This document shows positions 1 to 10,068 of a stretch of 40,864 nucleotides of DNA, piece after piece; within the stretch, counting starts at the first letter, position 1, and each line of letters begins with the position of its first letter. Source of the DNA: an uncultured Bacteroides sp. (GTDB taxonomy: Bacteria; Bacteroidota; Bacteroidia; Bacteroidales; Bacteroidaceae). A model generated the notes under the pieces. That model did no database searches. It was given only the letters and a program-made list of their open reading frames with translations, and was not told the DNA's origin. The stretch is from positions 1 through 40,864 of the forward strand of contig NZ_CABUHK010000054.1 of the NCBI RefSeq assembly GCF_902491285.1, written 5' to 3'. Position numbers and translations under genes: made by a program.

Positions 1-70
1 ATCAGCGTTCGAGCCATACTGTATCGCGTTTTCTGAGTTTTATCGGACAGCAATAAATTTATATACAACC

Positions 71-101
71 TTTGGAGTGAATGGCAGAATTAATATCTTT
101 G
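71..101 (+). promoter_or_regulatory. Bacteroides-type promoter for the SDR gene
   Basis: TTTG at 71-74 is followed after 19 bp by TATCTTTG at 94-101. This matches the Bacteroides -33/-7 consensus (TTTG, 19-21 bp, TAnnTTTG). Transcription would start near 108, about 20 nt before the ATG at 128. Confidence 0.7.
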
Positions 102-127
102 TTCCAAGAATTTAAATACCAACTTTT

Positions 128-1150
128 ATGAAAGCATTATTCATTGGCGGGACGGGTACGATTAGTACCGACGTCGTTGCGTTGGCGCAACAGAGAGGGT
201 GGGAGATTACCCTTCTCAATCGTGGTTCGAAAAAGGTGCCGGAAGGAACCCGCAGTATCATTGCAGATATAAATGACGAAGAAGCCGTGGCAAAAGCTAT
301 TGCAAATGAAAATTACGATGTAGTTGCCCAGTTCATAGGCTATACGGCAGAAGACGTTCAGCGTGACATCCGCCTGTTTCGGAATAAGACAAAGCAATAT
401 ATCTTTATCAGCAGCGCTTCTGCTTATCAGAAACCATTGGCTGATTACTGCATAACGGAAAGCACTCCTTTATCGAATCCCTATTGGCAATATTCACGAA
501 ATAAGATAGAAGCGGAAGAAGTACTGATGTCCGCTTATCGGTCGGATGGTTTTCCGGTGACTATTGTCCGTCCCAGCCACACTTATAACGGCACGAAACC
601 GCCTGTCTGCGTGCATGGAAGCAAAGGCAACTGGCAGATTTTGAAACGTATCCTCGACGGGAAACCTGTGATTATCCCCGGTGACGGGACATCACTGTGG
701 ACATTGACACACTCCAAGGACTTTGCCAAAGGATATGTAGGCTTGATGGCAAATCCCCATGCCATAGGAAATGCCTTTCATATCACTACCGATGAAAGTA
801 TGACCTGGAACCAAATTTACCAAACGATTGCCGATACATTGGGAAAACCTTTGAACGCATTACATGTCCCTTCCGATTTCCTTGCCAGGCATGGAGAAAA
901 CTACGATTTCAAAGGCGAACTCTTAGGAGACAAAGCCTCTACTGTTGTCTTTGACAATTCGAAGATAAAGAGACTTGTGCCGGATTTTGTCTGTAATATA
1001 TCAATGGCGGACGGTTTGCGGCAAGCCGTGCAATTTATGCTTGCTCATCCCGAAACTCAGACTCCCGATTTGGAATTTGACTCATGGTGTGACCGTATTG
1101 CTGATTCGATGCGTGCGGCGGACGAAGCCTTTTTAAAGAACTCGCGTTGA
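128..1150 (+). CDS. NAD-dependent epimerase/dehydratase family protein (atypical SDR)
   Basis: This 340-residue protein has an N-terminal Rossmann fold with the nucleotide-binding motif GGTGTIS at residues 7-13. A serine-rich strand (FISSASAY) precedes the YSRNK catalytic YxxxK motif at residues 122-126. This order is that of extended/atypical short-chain dehydrogenases acting on nucleotide sugars or similar substrates. The actual substrate cannot be told from sequence. No signal peptide is seen, so it should be cytoplasmic. The gene is alone on its strand, has its own promoter just upstream, and converges with the secreted-protein gene on the other strand, leaving only 28 bp between them. 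Confidence 0.85.
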   Translation: MKALFIGGTGTISTDVVALAQQRGWEITLLNRGSKKVPEGTRSIIADINDEEAVAKAIANENYDVVAQFIGYTAEDVQRDIRLFRNKTKQYIFISSASAYQKPLADYCITESTPLSNPYWQYSRNKIEAEEVLMSAYRSDGFPVTIVRPSHTYNGTKPPVCVHGSKGNWQILKRILDGKPVIIPGDGTSLWTLTHSKDFAKGYVGLMANPHAIGNAFHITTDESMTWNQIYQTIADTLGKPLNALHVPSDFLARHGENYDFKGELLGDKASTVVFDNSKIKRLVPDFVCNISMADGLRQAVQFMLAHPETQTPDLEFDSWCDRIADSMRAADEAFLKNSR

Positions 1151-1178
1151 TTTCAGCATAGAATTTATCAGCAGAAGA

Positions 1179-1712
1179 TTAGTAGGGGACATTGCGCCCC
1201 TGCTGCACTTCAATTCGTATCCCGAAATTGCCATTAGCGGATTTGAGCTCGAATGCTCCCCGGAAATTATTCTTTTCCCAAGGCATAGCGCTCCGGTTAG
1301 GCACTCTCCAGCCGTCTTTATCATAATCTCCATACGTATTGATTCTCATTCCGTTTTTCAACTTGAAAGAGCCCATCTGCATGAACTGCGGAGAAGACGA
1401 CAGCCCCCAACCATATCCGAAACCGGAGAAATAAGAGGAAGAAAATGCATCCGTAAATCCTTGTGAGTAAGTGGCATCCGTATTCAAACGGAATATCTGG
1501 TTGTAATCTTTGCTCATATCCGGCATGCTCAAATCAAACTTAGGCAGTTGCGGAGCAGTGACATTCATTAATCCCATATCCAGCAAAAAGCCGCCAAACT
1601 CCTTGATATTAGCCGAAGGAGCACGACGGATACTATCAGAAGGTATTTCCGACTGTGCGGATGCAAAACCGACCGACAATATCAACGAAAGAAATAGAAT
1701 CAGTTTTTTCAT
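1179..1712 (-). CDS. Small secreted protein of unknown function
   Basis: The 177-residue product begins with a clear Sec signal peptide (MKKLILFLSLILSVGFASA, cleavage likely after ASA near residue 19). The mature part is rich in Gly, Ser, Phe and Tyr in its middle, with a SSSYFSGFGYGWG-like stretch, and no domain is recognised. No lipobox cysteine is present, so it is expected in the periplasm or at the outer membrane. It lies downstream of aspT-aspD but is separated from aspD by a hairpin terminator and has its own -7 box, so it is probably transcribed alone. Function is not assigned. Confidence 0.75.
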   Translation of the reverse strand: MKKLILFLSLILSVGFASAQSEIPSDSIRRAPSANIKEFGGFLLDMGLMNVTAPQLPKFDLSMPDMSKDYNQIFRLNTDATYSQGFTDAFSSSYFSGFGYGWGLSSSPQFMQMGSFKLKNGMRINTYGDYDKDGWRVPNRSAMPWEKNNFRGAFELKSANGNFGIRIEVQQGRNVPY

Positions 1713-1734
1713 CTTCGTAAAGGTTGATTTACGA

Positions 1735-1742
1735 CAAAGATA
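1735..1742 (-). promoter_or_regulatory. -7 box (TATCTTTG) for the secreted-protein gene
   Basis: On the minus strand TATCTTTG matches TAnnTTTG and lies 22 bp before the ATG at 1712. No TTTG is seen at the expected -33 spacing, so this is a partial promoter match. Confidence 0.45.
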
Positions 1743-1788
1743 GAATATTTCAGTCTGACTATCCGCTTTCGTTATATTTTCTTAGAGA

Positions 1789-1819
1789 AAAACGGGAAGA
1801 AATTGATACTTCCCGTTTT
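1789..1819 (-). terminator. Hairpin terminator after aspD
   Basis: Arms AAAACGGGAAG (1789-1799) and CTTCCCGTTTT (1809-1819) are perfectly complementary over 11 bp with a 9-nt loop. The stem ends in a T run on the minus strand. It sits directly after the aspD stop and before the secreted-protein promoter. Confidence 0.75.
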
Positions 1820-1827
1820 AAATAAAC

Positions 1828-3471
1828 TTATGATATGGATGCTTTCCACACCTCGGCGTACTCTTCCAGTACCCGCTTGATACTCTGCCCGATTTTTACA
1901 TAATCGGCTTCATTCAAATTGGCAAGCGATACGCGGACGCTCCATTTCGGTCCGGCGAAGCCACCGCCGTTCAGCAGCACGAGTGAAGTCTCATTGGCGA
2001 GGCGGAACACTACATCCAGCGGATTGTATGTCTTTTGCAGATAGGCAACGAAATCATCTCCATAGAATTTTTTCGCCCATACCAGCATATCTATTTCCGA
2101 ATAGTATCCGGCACGCAGCGGGTCTTCCACCAGTGTAAAACCGGTATTATCCCATAACGCATGCAAGCGGCGATGGATAATTTCCTGCATCTTTGCCTTA
2201 TAGCGGTCTTCCTTATCAAGTAGGGAGAATATAGCGAACAAACTCATCTGCATCTGTTGGGGCAGCGAAAGTCCTGCGGTATGATTCAGTGCAATTTGCC
2301 GGCTGTCAGCCACCATGCGGTCGATAAACTTCATCTTTTCCGGTTGCAAACTCAGACTGGAATAGCGCTTGTTCAAGATTGCCTTCTGCTCCGCCGACAG
2401 GCGGGCAATCATTTTGTCGTAGATGTTGTCTTCGTGTAGAGCAATAACTGCGTCTCTCCATCCCGTAGCTCCGAAATATTTGGAGAAAGAATAAACGCAA
2501 AGCGTATTATGCGGCAATTCTGCCATCAACGAACGGAAGTGCGGGATAAATGTCCCATACACATCATCTGTAATAATCATCAGGTTCGGATTGTCATTCT
2601 TCACGATGTTGACAATACGTGCGGCAGTCTCCGCGCTGAGCGCATAACTGGGCGGATTGCTCGGATTGGTGATAAACAGTGCCTTGATTCGCGTATCTTT
2701 CAACTTATCAATATCCTCATCCTTATATTGCCATGTATGCAATCCGTCGGCGGTCATTTGGTCGGCAGATATTTCAGTGACATCAAATTGGTAACGCCGC
2801 AGTTGCGGAATCTCGATATAAGGTGTGAAAACCGGAATCATCAAAGCGATGGCATCTCCCTCATTCAACAGGAAATTCTCTTGCAGCGAATCGAACAGAT
2901 AACACATGGCAGCCGTTCCCCCTTCGGTCGCGAAGAGGTCGAAAGTCCCTTTCGGCGGACGGCGGTCGCACATTTCCTGAGCCAGATAATCCTGTACGAT
3001 GATTTCCGTAAAATGTAGGATACGGTCGGGCACGGGATACTGGTCACCGATAACAGATTCCGCCCATTCATGCACCAGCGTGTCCGGGTCGGCAGCGTGT
3101 TCCATCAGCATATAGTTGTATCCCTCTTTCAGCAGATTGGCTCCCGCTGCCTTTTCATTGTCTTTCAGGAAAGCCTCGAAACGGGCGGCAATCCCTGCCT
3201 TTTGCGGAATACCGGCAATTCCTTCTTCCAGTGAGAACGCCCGTCGACATTCACAAAGCCCGAATTGTCCCAACAGGAAAAATGCTTCGCGCGGTTCGGT
3301 AGCAATCCAGTTCGGATTACCTCGTCCGGCATTCAGCATGGTATGCGCTATCTTTTTGATACTTTCATCCGCCATATCGATAAGCTTGTTCTTAAGCTCG
3401 AACGGGCTGATGGATTCCATTTTCCTGGCATAACTTTTGGTGATAGCCGGATTATTTGTTTTCTTTTCCAT
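1828..3471 (-). CDS. aspD: Aspartate 4-decarboxylase (bifunctional aspartate aminotransferase)
   Basis: The 547-residue protein is a fold-type I PLP enzyme that beta-decarboxylates L-aspartate to L-alanine and CO2. Visible landmarks are NPSNPP (about 269-274), the cofactor-contacting DDVYGTF (302-308), and SFSKYFG with the probable PLP lysine at K331, followed by the arginine-containing ATGWRD. Its length fits the AspD family and exceeds ordinary aspartate aminotransferases of about 400 residues. It lies 49 bp downstream of aspT on the same strand, the known partner of AspD in proton-motive alanine/aspartate cycling. Alternative: another large class I aminotransferase, but the aspT neighbour makes AspD strongly preferred. 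Confidence 0.92.
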   Translation of the reverse strand: MEKKTNNPAITKSYARKMESISPFELKNKLIDMADESIKKIAHTMLNAGRGNPNWIATEPREAFFLLGQFGLCECRRAFSLEEGIAGIPQKAGIAARFEAFLKDNEKAAGANLLKEGYNYMLMEHAADPDTLVHEWAESVIGDQYPVPDRILHFTEIIVQDYLAQEMCDRRPPKGTFDLFATEGGTAAMCYLFDSLQENFLLNEGDAIALMIPVFTPYIEIPQLRRYQFDVTEISADQMTADGLHTWQYKDEDIDKLKDTRIKALFITNPSNPPSYALSAETAARIVNIVKNDNPNLMIITDDVYGTFIPHFRSLMAELPHNTLCVYSFSKYFGATGWRDAVIALHEDNIYDKMIARLSAEQKAILNKRYSSLSLQPEKMKFIDRMVADSRQIALNHTAGLSLPQQMQMSLFAIFSLLDKEDRYKAKMQEIIHRRLHALWDNTGFTLVEDPLRAGYYSEIDMLVWAKKFYGDDFVAYLQKTYNPLDVVFRLANETSLVLLNGGGFAGPKWSVRVSLANLNEADYVKIGQSIKRVLEEYAEVWKASIS

Positions 3472-3520
3472 AATGATATTTATTTATATATATTTTCGAA
3501 ATAATTGTTTGAATGCAGGA

Positions 3521-5215
3521 TTACATGAGCAGTACGATGACCACTCCCCAGATAATCAGCAATGTGTTGCCGACAGCATACGTCACAGTATATCCCAAGG
3601 CGGGCGTGTCACTTTCCACTGCATCTTGGATAGCACCCAGCGCAGCAGTTGTAGTACGTGCCCCCGCCGTGCATCCCAAAGACAGGGCAGGGTGGAACTT
3701 AAACAGATACCTTGCCATCAGCAATCCTGCAAGCAGAGGTATGGCTGTTGCCAGTGCACCGACGATGAACAGGCTGACTCCCACTTCCTTGAATCCGGCT
3801 ATAAAGCTGGGACCTGCAGCGATGCCGACTACCGCGATAAACATATTCAATCCCACATTATTCAGTACCCATAAAGACGGTTCGGGAATACCGCCGAACG
3901 TAGGATGCTTACTACGCAACCAACCGAATAGAAGTCCGGCAATCAATGCTCCGCCGCTCGTCGAAAGACTGATGGGGACACCGCCCAAATGAATGGCAAG
4001 CGCACCGAAAAGTCCGCCGAGCAGAATACCCAGCCCTACGAAAATCATATCCGTCTGATTGGTCGGACGGTCTACATATCCCATCTGTTTGGCAGCGGCT
4101 TCCACCTCATGCTTCATTCCCGTCAATTCAAGAATATCTCCCGAATCCACAACTGTCTGCGCAAGTACGGGAACATTGATACCTGCACGTTTGATACTGC
4201 GGATACTGACACCGTGCATAAACTTCTGTGCCCGGATGGTCGCAATCTTTTCTCCTGCAAAAGTCCGGTGAGTAACCATTACCGGAAGAGTCTCCGCCGG
4301 GAAATCGAGTAACTGGGCGTCAATCACTTCCGGCCCAATCCAGTCTTCTTCACCGATAACGAATTCCCGTCGTCCGCTTAGTACGACTTCGTCTCCTGCA
4401 TGAAGAATCATGTCGGCACTGACTTCCTTCACAACTCCTCGCTGGCGAACCCGCTCCACAAATAAACGTTTGTCTTTTTCGCTCAGATAAGTTTCCAGTT
4501 CGCTGACTTTTTTTCCTTTGCCGAACCACTTGTTCGTGATTTTATAGGCACGGAACACCACCGGACGAAGGGCGGGAGAGAAGCCGGGCTCATCAGCTTC
4601 CGAAGTCCCCATCTGAGCTTCCAGCTCCTTACAGTCAGCTTTCACTTTATCCAGTCCGCCGAGCATTTTCGGTCCGAGGGAAGCCAGAATCCATGCCGAG
4701 CCTGCCGTACCGAAAATATAAGTCACGGCGTAAGCCACCGGAATGGCATTGATATATGTAGCCTTCTGCGCATCGCTGATACCCAACTGATTGATAGTAT
4801 CACTTGCTACGCCGATAACGGCGGATATTGTTTGTGACCCGGCCAGCAATCCGGCAGCTTCGCCCATATGATACCCCATGATTTTCGCAAGAATCCATGG
4901 CGCCACCAGGCTCACTATACACATCAGCACGGCGAATCCCACCTGCGGCAACCCATCCTTTTTCAGTCCGCGAAAGAACTGCGGTCCTACCTTATAGCCG
5001 ACGGCGAACAAAAAAAGCAGAAAAAATACGGCCTTCATCGGACCGTCTACGGTAATGTTCAATTGTCCCACCAGTACTCCTACAAGAAGTACGCTGGTCA
5101 CCGTACCTAAAGAAAACTTCCCTATTTTGAGCCTGCCCAACCAGAATCCCGCAAAGAGAGTGAGAAAAATGGCAAGCTCAGGGTGTACCCTTAGTTGATT
5201 AATAATCCATTCCAT
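3521..5215 (-). CDS. aspT: Aspartate:alanine antiporter
   Basis: This 564-residue membrane protein has hydrophobic transmembrane segments at both ends (about 1-165 and 385-564). Between them is a soluble middle with two TrkA-C-like regions (about 210-375), the architecture of the AspT/YidE/YbjL antiporter family. The C-terminal half carries the family-like [14 protein letters not shown] stretch. AspT exchanges external aspartate for internal alanine. Paired with AspD, which consumes a cytoplasmic proton, this electrogenic exchange generates proton motive force and raises cytoplasmic pH. The start at 5215 gives an immediately hydrophobic N-terminus. No good promoter was found in the 116 bp shared with fhs on this strand. 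Confidence 0.92.
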   Translation of the reverse strand: MEWIINQLRVHPELAIFLTLFAGFWLGRLKIGKFSLGTVTSVLLVGVLVGQLNITVDGPMKAVFFLLFLFAVGYKVGPQFFRGLKKDGLPQVGFAVLMCIVSLVAPWILAKIMGYHMGEAAGLLAGSQTISAVIGVASDTINQLGISDAQKATYINAIPVAYAVTYIFGTAGSAWILASLGPKMLGGLDKVKADCKELEAQMGTSEADEPGFSPALRPVVFRAYKITNKWFGKGKKVSELETYLSEKDKRLFVERVRQRGVVKEVSADMILHAGDEVVLSGRREFVIGEEDWIGPEVIDAQLLDFPAETLPVMVTHRTFAGEKIATIRAQKFMHGVSIRSIKRAGINVPVLAQTVVDSGDILELTGMKHEVEAAAKQMGYVDRPTNQTDMIFVGLGILLGGLFGALAIHLGGVPISLSTSGGALIAGLLFGWLRSKHPTFGGIPEPSLWVLNNVGLNMFIAVVGIAAGPSFIAGFKEVGVSLFIVGALATAIPLLAGLLMARYLFKFHPALSLGCTAGARTTTAALGAIQDAVESDTPALGYTVTYAVGNTLLIIWGVVIVLLM

Positions 5216-5269
5216 AATTAAGTTGTTGTTTAGGTTATGCTACTTACAACAGTTATTGTGCGGAAAGAG

Positions 5270-5300
5270 TTTGTTACTCGGCGCAGATTTGTTACTTTTG
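5270..5300 (+). promoter_or_regulatory. Bacteroides-type promoter for fhs
   Basis: TTTG at 5270-5273 and TACTTTTG at 5293-5300 are separated by 19 bp, an exact fit to the Bacteroides consensus. The start codon at 5332 lies about 25 nt downstream of the expected transcription start. Confidence 0.75.
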
Positions 5301-5331
5301 CATTTTCAAAATAAAACTAATCATATTCTGT

Positions 5332-6999
5332 ATGAAATCAGACATAGAAATAGCTCGCAGCATTGAGCTGAAAAAAGTAAAGCAGGTTGCCGAAAGTATT
5401 GGAATTCCTCGCGAGGAGGTGGAAAATTATGGTCGCTATATCGCAAAGATTCCCGAACAACTGATTGATGAAGAGAAAGTAAAGAAAAGCAATCTCATCC
5501 TGGTGACTGCCATTACAGCCACTAAAGCGGGTATCGGCAAAACTACAGTATCTATCGGTCTTGCCTTGGGACTCAATAAAATAGGAAAGAAAGCGATTGT
5601 TGCGCTTCGCGAACCTTCTCTCGGCCCATGCTTCGGCATGAAGGGCGGAGCAGCCGGTGGCGGATACGCCCAAGTACTTCCGATGGACAAAATCAATCTC
5701 CACTTCACCGGAGACTTTCACGCCATTACCTCTGCACACAACATGATTTCCGCCCTGTTGGATAATTATCTTTATCAGAACCAGGCAAAAGGTTTCGGAC
5801 TGAAAGAAATCCTTTGGCGCCGTGTGCTCGATGTGAACGACCGTTCATTGCGTAGTATCGTTGTCGGCTTGGGACCGAAATCGAACGGCATCACACAAGA
5901 GTCCGGTTTCGACATTACGCCGGCCTCGGAGATTATGGCAATTCTTTGTCTTTCGAAAGATGTGAGCGACTTGCGCCGTCGTATCGAAAATATCCTGCTC
6001 GGATTCACTTACGATGACAAGCCTTTCACAGTCAAAGACCTGGGAGTAGCAGGGGCCATCACCGTATTGCTGAAAGATGCTATCCACCCCAATCTCGTCC
6101 AGACCACTGAAGGTACTGCCGCTTTCGTACACGGCGGACCGTTTGCCAATATCGCTCATGGTTGCAACTCTATCCTGGCTACCAAGCTGGCAATGTCTTT
6201 CGGTGACTACGTAATCACAGAAGCCGGATTCGGTGCTGACCTCGGTGCGGAAAAGTTCTATAATATCAAATGCCGTAAAAGCGGGCTCCAACCGCGACTG
6301 ACAGTAATCGTTGCTACTGCGCAAGGACTGAAGATGCATGGTGGCGTCAGTCTCGACCGCATCAAGGAGCCGAATATGGAAGGATTGAAAGAAGGATTGC
6401 GCAACCTTGACAAGCACGTCCGCAATCTCCGTTCTTTCGGGCAGACAGTGATTGTAGCTTTCAATAAGTTCGCTACCGATACAGACGAAGAGATGGAACT
6501 GCTTCGCGAACATTGTGAGCAACTGGGTGTGGGCTTTGCCATCAACAACGCCTTCAGTGAAGGCGGAGAGGGGGCAGTGGATATGGCTCGCCTGGTAGTG
6601 GATACCATCGAAAATAAACCCTCCGAATCTCTGCGTTATACATACAAAGAAGAGGACAGTATCGAGCAGAAGATTGAGAAAGTGGCTACCAATATCTATG
6701 GTGCGAGTGTCATTACTTATAGCAGCATTGCCCGCAACCGTATCAAGCTGATTGAGAAAATGGGAATTACCCACTATCCCGTCTGCATTGCCAAAACACA
6801 ATACTCATTCTCTGCCGACCCAAAAATTTATGGTGCAGTGAACAATTTCGAATTCCACATCAAGGATATAGTTATCAATAACGGTGCGGAAATGATTGTA
6901 GCGATAGCAGGGGAAATCCTCCGTATGCCGGGACTTCCGAAAGAGCCGCAGGCATTGCATATCGACATTGTGGATGGAGAAATTGAAGGGCTGAGTTAA
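5332..6999 (+). CDS. fhs: Formate-tetrahydrofolate ligase
   Basis: The 555-residue protein makes 10-formyl-tetrahydrofolate from formate, ATP and tetrahydrofolate in the cytoplasm. The ATP loop is [10 protein letters not shown] at residues 63-72. It is followed by REPSLGP and the highly conserved [14 protein letters not shown] and [11 protein letters not shown] segments of this family. Length is as usual for Fhs. The P-loop reads KAGIGKTT where many family members read PAGEGKTT. It is transcribed alone from its own promoter, convergent with glyA, whose product also supplies folate-bound C1 units. Confidence 0.97.
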   Translation: MKSDIEIARSIELKKVKQVAESIGIPREEVENYGRYIAKIPEQLIDEEKVKKSNLILVTAITATKAGIGKTTVSIGLALGLNKIGKKAIVALREPSLGPCFGMKGGAAGGGYAQVLPMDKINLHFTGDFHAITSAHNMISALLDNYLYQNQAKGFGLKEILWRRVLDVNDRSLRSIVVGLGPKSNGITQESGFDITPASEIMAILCLSKDVSDLRRRIENILLGFTYDDKPFTVKDLGVAGAITVLLKDAIHPNLVQTTEGTAAFVHGGPFANIAHGCNSILATKLAMSFGDYVITEAGFGADLGAEKFYNIKCRKSGLQPRLTVIVATAQGLKMHGGVSLDRIKEPNMEGLKEGLRNLDKHVRNLRSFGQTVIVAFNKFATDTDEEMELLREHCEQLGVGFAINNAFSEGGEGAVDMARLVVDTIENKPSESLRYTYKEEDSIEQKIEKVATNIYGASVITYSSIARNRIKLIEKMGITHYPVCIAKTQYSFSADPKIYGAVNNFEFHIKDIVINNGAEMIVAIAGEILRMPGLPKEPQALHIDIVDGEIEGLS

Positions 7000-7037
7000 G
7001 GTGTATCAATAATAAATTTCCCGATAATACATGGTAA

Positions 7038-7080
7038 ATCTCCGTCTTTCCTTATAAATCAATAGGGAAAGACGGGGATG
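7038..7080 (+). terminator. Hairpin after fhs
   Basis: CCGTCTTTCC (7042-7051) pairs with GGAAAGACGG (7066-7075) across a short AT-rich loop, and flanking ATC/GAT bases extend the stem around one mismatch. No clear T run follows on the plus strand, so this may be a processing or partial terminator. It lies about 40 bp after the fhs stop. Confidence 0.55.
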
Positions 7081-7095
7081 CTAGTATATAGAGTC

Positions 7096-7139
7096 CGGTA
7101 CATTTTTTACATCTCTTCCGATGTACCGTACGATTTTTT
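7096..7139 (+). terminator. Hairpin with T run downstream of fhs
   Basis: CGGTACAT (7096-7103) and ATGTACCG (7121-7128) form a perfect 8-bp stem. A run of six T follows at 7134-7139, in the classical intrinsic-terminator arrangement for rightward transcription from fhs. The 319-bp gap 7000-7318 holds this hairpin and its two neighbours and no gene. Confidence 0.65.
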
Positions 7140-7231
7140 GTTGAAGAGATATTTTAGATCCTTTTTGTGATAAGAACAACGGTTTTCGGGACAGATAGTT
7201 CGAAAAGTAGAGTTAATAAATATAAAGAAAA

Positions 7232-7264
7232 CAGGTCTGTCTCTTTTCATAAAGGACAGACCTG
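7232..7264 (-). terminator. Hairpin terminator after glyA
   Basis: CAGGTCTGTC (7232-7241) and GACAGACCTG (7255-7264) make a perfect 10-bp stem. On the minus strand a T-rich stretch (TTTTCTTT) follows. It lies 55 bp downstream of the glyA stop. Confidence 0.75.
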
Positions 7265-7318
7265 AATACAATTTTTATTCAGATAGCCAAAGCTATCAAT
7301 TAAAAAACAAATTATTTC

Positions 7319-8599
7319 TTAATAAGCAAACAGAGGATATTTCTTCATTGTCTCGTTGACACGTGCACGTACTTGTGCGATAACCTCTTCATTTTCTACG
7401 TTAGACAATACAGTCTCAATCATTTCAGCGATTTCGAGCATCAGGTCTTCCTTAGCTCCACGGGTTGTGATAGCGGGAGTACCCAGACGGATACCGGAAG
7501 TCTGGAAAGCTGAACGGCTGTCAAACGGAACCATGTTCTTGTTAACGGTAATATCAGCGGAAACCAATGCCTTTTCCGCTACTTTACCTGTCAAATCCGG
7601 ATATTTGCTACGCAGGTCTACCAGCATGGAGTGGTTGTCAGTACCACCGGAAACGATGGTAAAGCCACGGTCTACGAGAGCCTGTGCAAGTACAGCCGCA
7701 TTTTTCTGTACCTGTTTAGCGTATTCTTTGAATTCAGGTTGCAGGATTTCACCGAAAGCTACTGCCTTGGCAGCAATCACGTGTTCCAGCGGTCCGCCTT
7801 GGATACCGGGGAATACGGCTGAATCCAGCAATTGAGACATCATTTTGATTTCACCCTTCGGAGTTTTCTTGCCCCATGGATTGGGGAAGTCCTTACCCAT
7901 CATGATGACACCACCACGAGGTCCGCGAAGTGTTTTATGTGTAGTAGAAGTGACGATGTGTGCATATTTAACCGGGTTCTCGAGTACTCCGGCAGCAATC
8001 AGACCGGCAGGGTGAGCCATATCGATCATCAGGATAGCGCCTACCTTGTCAGCGATTTCGCGCATACGCTTGTAATCCCATTCGCGGGAGTAAGCGGAAC
8101 CGCCGCCGATAATCATTTTCGGTTTCTCACGCAGAGCGACTTCTTCCATCTGGTCGTAGTCAACGCGTCCTGTTTCCTTGTTCAGGTTATATTCGCAAGG
8201 AGTATAGATGATACCTGAAGTGTTCACCAGTGAACCGTGAGAAAGGTGTCCGCCGTGTGCAAGATTCAATCCCATGAATTTGTCGCCCGGATTCAGGACA
8301 GCCAGGAAGACAGCAGCGTTAGCTTGTGCTCCAGAGTGCGGCTGTACGTTTGCCCATTCGGCTCCGAAGATTTCTTTCAGACGGTCGATAGCGATTTGTT
8401 CGCTCTGGTCTACAACCTCACAACCACCATAATAGCGTTTGCCCGGATAACCTTCTGCGTACTTGTTAGTCAGACAAGAACCCATTGCCTGCATTACCTG
8501 GTCACTCACAAAGTTTTCTGATGCAATCAGCTCGATACCTTTCAGCTGACGTTGATGCTCTTTTTCGATGATGTCGAAAATTAAGTCGTCTCTTTTCAT
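7319..8599 (-). CDS. glyA: Serine hydroxymethyltransferase
   Basis: The 426-residue PLP enzyme interconverts serine plus tetrahydrofolate with glycine plus 5,10-methylene-tetrahydrofolate. The cofactor lysine is K222 in [23 protein letters not shown] near the N-terminus and [10 protein letters not shown] at 51-60 are typical substrate-binding segments. Length and motif order are those of bacterial GlyA. It converges with fhs, so two enzymes of the folate C1 pool face each other across three hairpins. A -7 box lies upstream. Confidence 0.98.
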   Translation of the reverse strand: MKRDDLIFDIIEKEHQRQLKGIELIASENFVSDQVMQAMGSCLTNKYAEGYPGKRYYGGCEVVDQSEQIAIDRLKEIFGAEWANVQPHSGAQANAAVFLAVLNPGDKFMGLNLAHGGHLSHGSLVNTSGIIYTPCEYNLNKETGRVDYDQMEEVALREKPKMIIGGGSAYSREWDYKRMREIADKVGAILMIDMAHPAGLIAAGVLENPVKYAHIVTSTTHKTLRGPRGGVIMMGKDFPNPWGKKTPKGEIKMMSQLLDSAVFPGIQGGPLEHVIAAKAVAFGEILQPEFKEYAKQVQKNAAVLAQALVDRGFTIVSGGTDNHSMLVDLRSKYPDLTGKVAEKALVSADITVNKNMVPFDSRSAFQTSGIRLGTPAITTRGAKEDLMLEIAEMIETVLSNVENEEVIAQVRARVNETMKKYPLFAY

Positions 8600-8652
8600 T
8601 CTTTTATAAGTAAGATTAAATTTCTAATTCGAGATACCTATTTTTAAGCGTA

Positions 8653-8660
8653 CAAAGTTA
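8653..8660 (-). promoter_or_regulatory. -7 box (TAACTTTG) for glyA
   Basis: On the minus strand TAACTTTG fits TAnnTTTG and lies about 54 bp before the glyA start. A TTTG at the correct -33 spacing is not visible, so the match is partial. Confidence 0.4.
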
Positions 8661-8734
8661 ATGAAAATAAATAAAAAATGAAGGAAGTGCAAGAAAAATG
8701 TTAGTAAAAGGCGGGATTTAATGATATTTTATCT

Positions 8735-9466
8735 CTAAAGGATGAATCCCAGCGAAAAACTTAGCGCACTGTCGCGGCGGCGGAAAGTGATGTGGCTGAC
8801 TCCTGTACTGCCGTCGGAATTGATATTATCATATACGATGGATTTGGATATATTTCCTACCCCCTGCTCATAGCGGAAATCGAAAAAGATACGGGATATA
8901 TTGACGCCAACGCCGATTACTGCACTGATATTGAATGGATACAACTTTTCACGGATACCTTTCTGGTCGAAGTTCTTGAAAGTGATTTCATTATGCTTGC
9001 CCCATAAGTAACGGAGCTTCGGACCTGCAAAGATAGACATGCCGTATGGTCCTTTCTTCACCACATTGTATCCATAAAGAATAGGAAAGTCAATGCTGTG
9101 CAGCACAGACTGCACAGCAGCATAATCCGGTTCGATGGCGGGATGTTGCGACCCCAGCTTGTCGAAAGTAATCTCACATTTGGTCACATTGTATGATACT
9201 TCCGGCTGGATGAAATGTTTTTTCATATTGATGCGCATAAAGAGAGCACCGAAATAGCCGATTTTATAGTTATTCTGCACCTCGTCAATTGTTACGTCCT
9301 TAATCTTCAATTCGGACACCATGAACATGGAAGAATTGAATCCCGCCTTGATCCCGAAATTTATTTTCCTTGTATTGGGGCGGTCTACCCTGTCAGAGTT
9401 ATAATTCTGGGCGGAAGCCATGCAGGCTATAGCCAACGAACCGAGAAGAAGGATTTTGCGCAACAT
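8735..9466 (-). CDS. Outer-membrane beta-barrel protein (PorT/OmpW-like family)
   Basis: The 243-residue product has a signal peptide (MLRKILLLGSLAIACMASAQ, cleavage near residue 19). The rest is made of alternating amphipathic strands opening with INFGIKAGFNSSMF and ending SLSFSLGFIL. A gene-terminal aromatic-X-hydrophobic pattern is typical of Bacteroidetes eight-stranded barrels (outer membrane protein beta-barrel family). It starts 6 bp after the flavin reductase stop and is the last gene of the leftward pyrB cluster. Its ligand or role is unknown, and transport is only one possibility for such barrels. Confidence 0.8.
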   Translation of the reverse strand: MLRKILLLGSLAIACMASAQNYNSDRVDRPNTRKINFGIKAGFNSSMFMVSELKIKDVTIDEVQNNYKIGYFGALFMRINMKKHFIQPEVSYNVTKCEITFDKLGSQHPAIEPDYAAVQSVLHSIDFPILYGYNVVKKGPYGMSIFAGPKLRYLWGKHNEITFKNFDQKGIREKLYPFNISAVIGVGVNISRIFFDFRYEQGVGNISKSIVYDNINSDGSTGVSHITFRRRDSALSFSLGFIL

Positions 9467-9472
9467 ACTGAT

Positions 9473-10060
9473 TTATTTTTTCTTTTCCACACTCCAGCCG
9501 AACTTGCCGATTTTTTCTCCCAAATCATAATATCCGCCATGTACATATACCAGCGGATTAGCTTCCGCCAGTTCGAACTTGCCGGTTTCGGGATTCAGAT
9601 TCCGCTCGTCGGCACGTACATTCACTACATCCGCGATAAACATATCATGCGAGCCGAGAGAAACAATTTCCTTCACACGGCATTCGATGCAAAGGGGAGA
9701 CTCTTCAATCAACGGTGCGTTCACTACGGTACATCGTCCCGGAGTGAGCTTCATTTCTTCAAACTTATGATAATCGCGTCCCGAACGGACTCCGCACCAG
9801 TCGGTGGCGAAAGCCATGTCTTTTGTCGTCAGATTAATGACAAACTCCATATTCCGCTTGATAATCCCATAAGAATTCCGTTCCGGGCGTACGGATATAT
9901 AACACATGGGCGGGTTCGTACAAATCGTACCCGTCCATGCCACAGTGATAATATTATATTCACTTTCTTCCTTTCCGCAACTGACCAGTACAGCCGGCAG
10001 CGGATAAATCATCGTTCCTGGTTTCCAGTCTTGTTTCACTTCTTTAATGGAAAATGGCAA
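9473..10060 (-). CDS. Flavin reductase family protein
   Basis: The 195-residue protein has the split-barrel FMN-binding fold of the flavin reductase-like family. It shows PLPAVLVSCGKEESEYNIITVAW near the start and a GSHDMFIADVVNV segment in the second half, both typical of this group. Members bind FMN and reduce free flavin or act as flavoproteins of unknown partner. No signal peptide is seen. It lies 8 bp after pyrI and 6 bp before the barrel gene, so it is likely co-transcribed with pyrimidine synthesis genes, although no link in function is evident. Confidence 0.85.
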   Translation of the reverse strand: MPFSIKEVKQDWKPGTMIYPLPAVLVSCGKEESEYNIITVAWTGTICTNPPMCYISVRPERNSYGIIKRNMEFVINLTTKDMAFATDWCGVRSGRDYHKFEEMKLTPGRCTVVNAPLIEESPLCIECRVKEIVSLGSHDMFIADVVNVRADERNLNPETGKFELAEANPLVYVHGGYYDLGEKIGKFGWSVEKKK

Positions 10061-10068
10061 GTTGAAAA

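Noticed and set aside
2509..3018. 169-codon plus-strand frame inside aspD
   Set aside because: Antisense to aspD, with no recognisable domain or start context.
5845..6801. Long open frame of 318 codons on the minus strand within fhs
   Set aside because: It lies entirely antisense to a clear fhs gene and its translation has no family features; it arises from the codon pattern of fhs.
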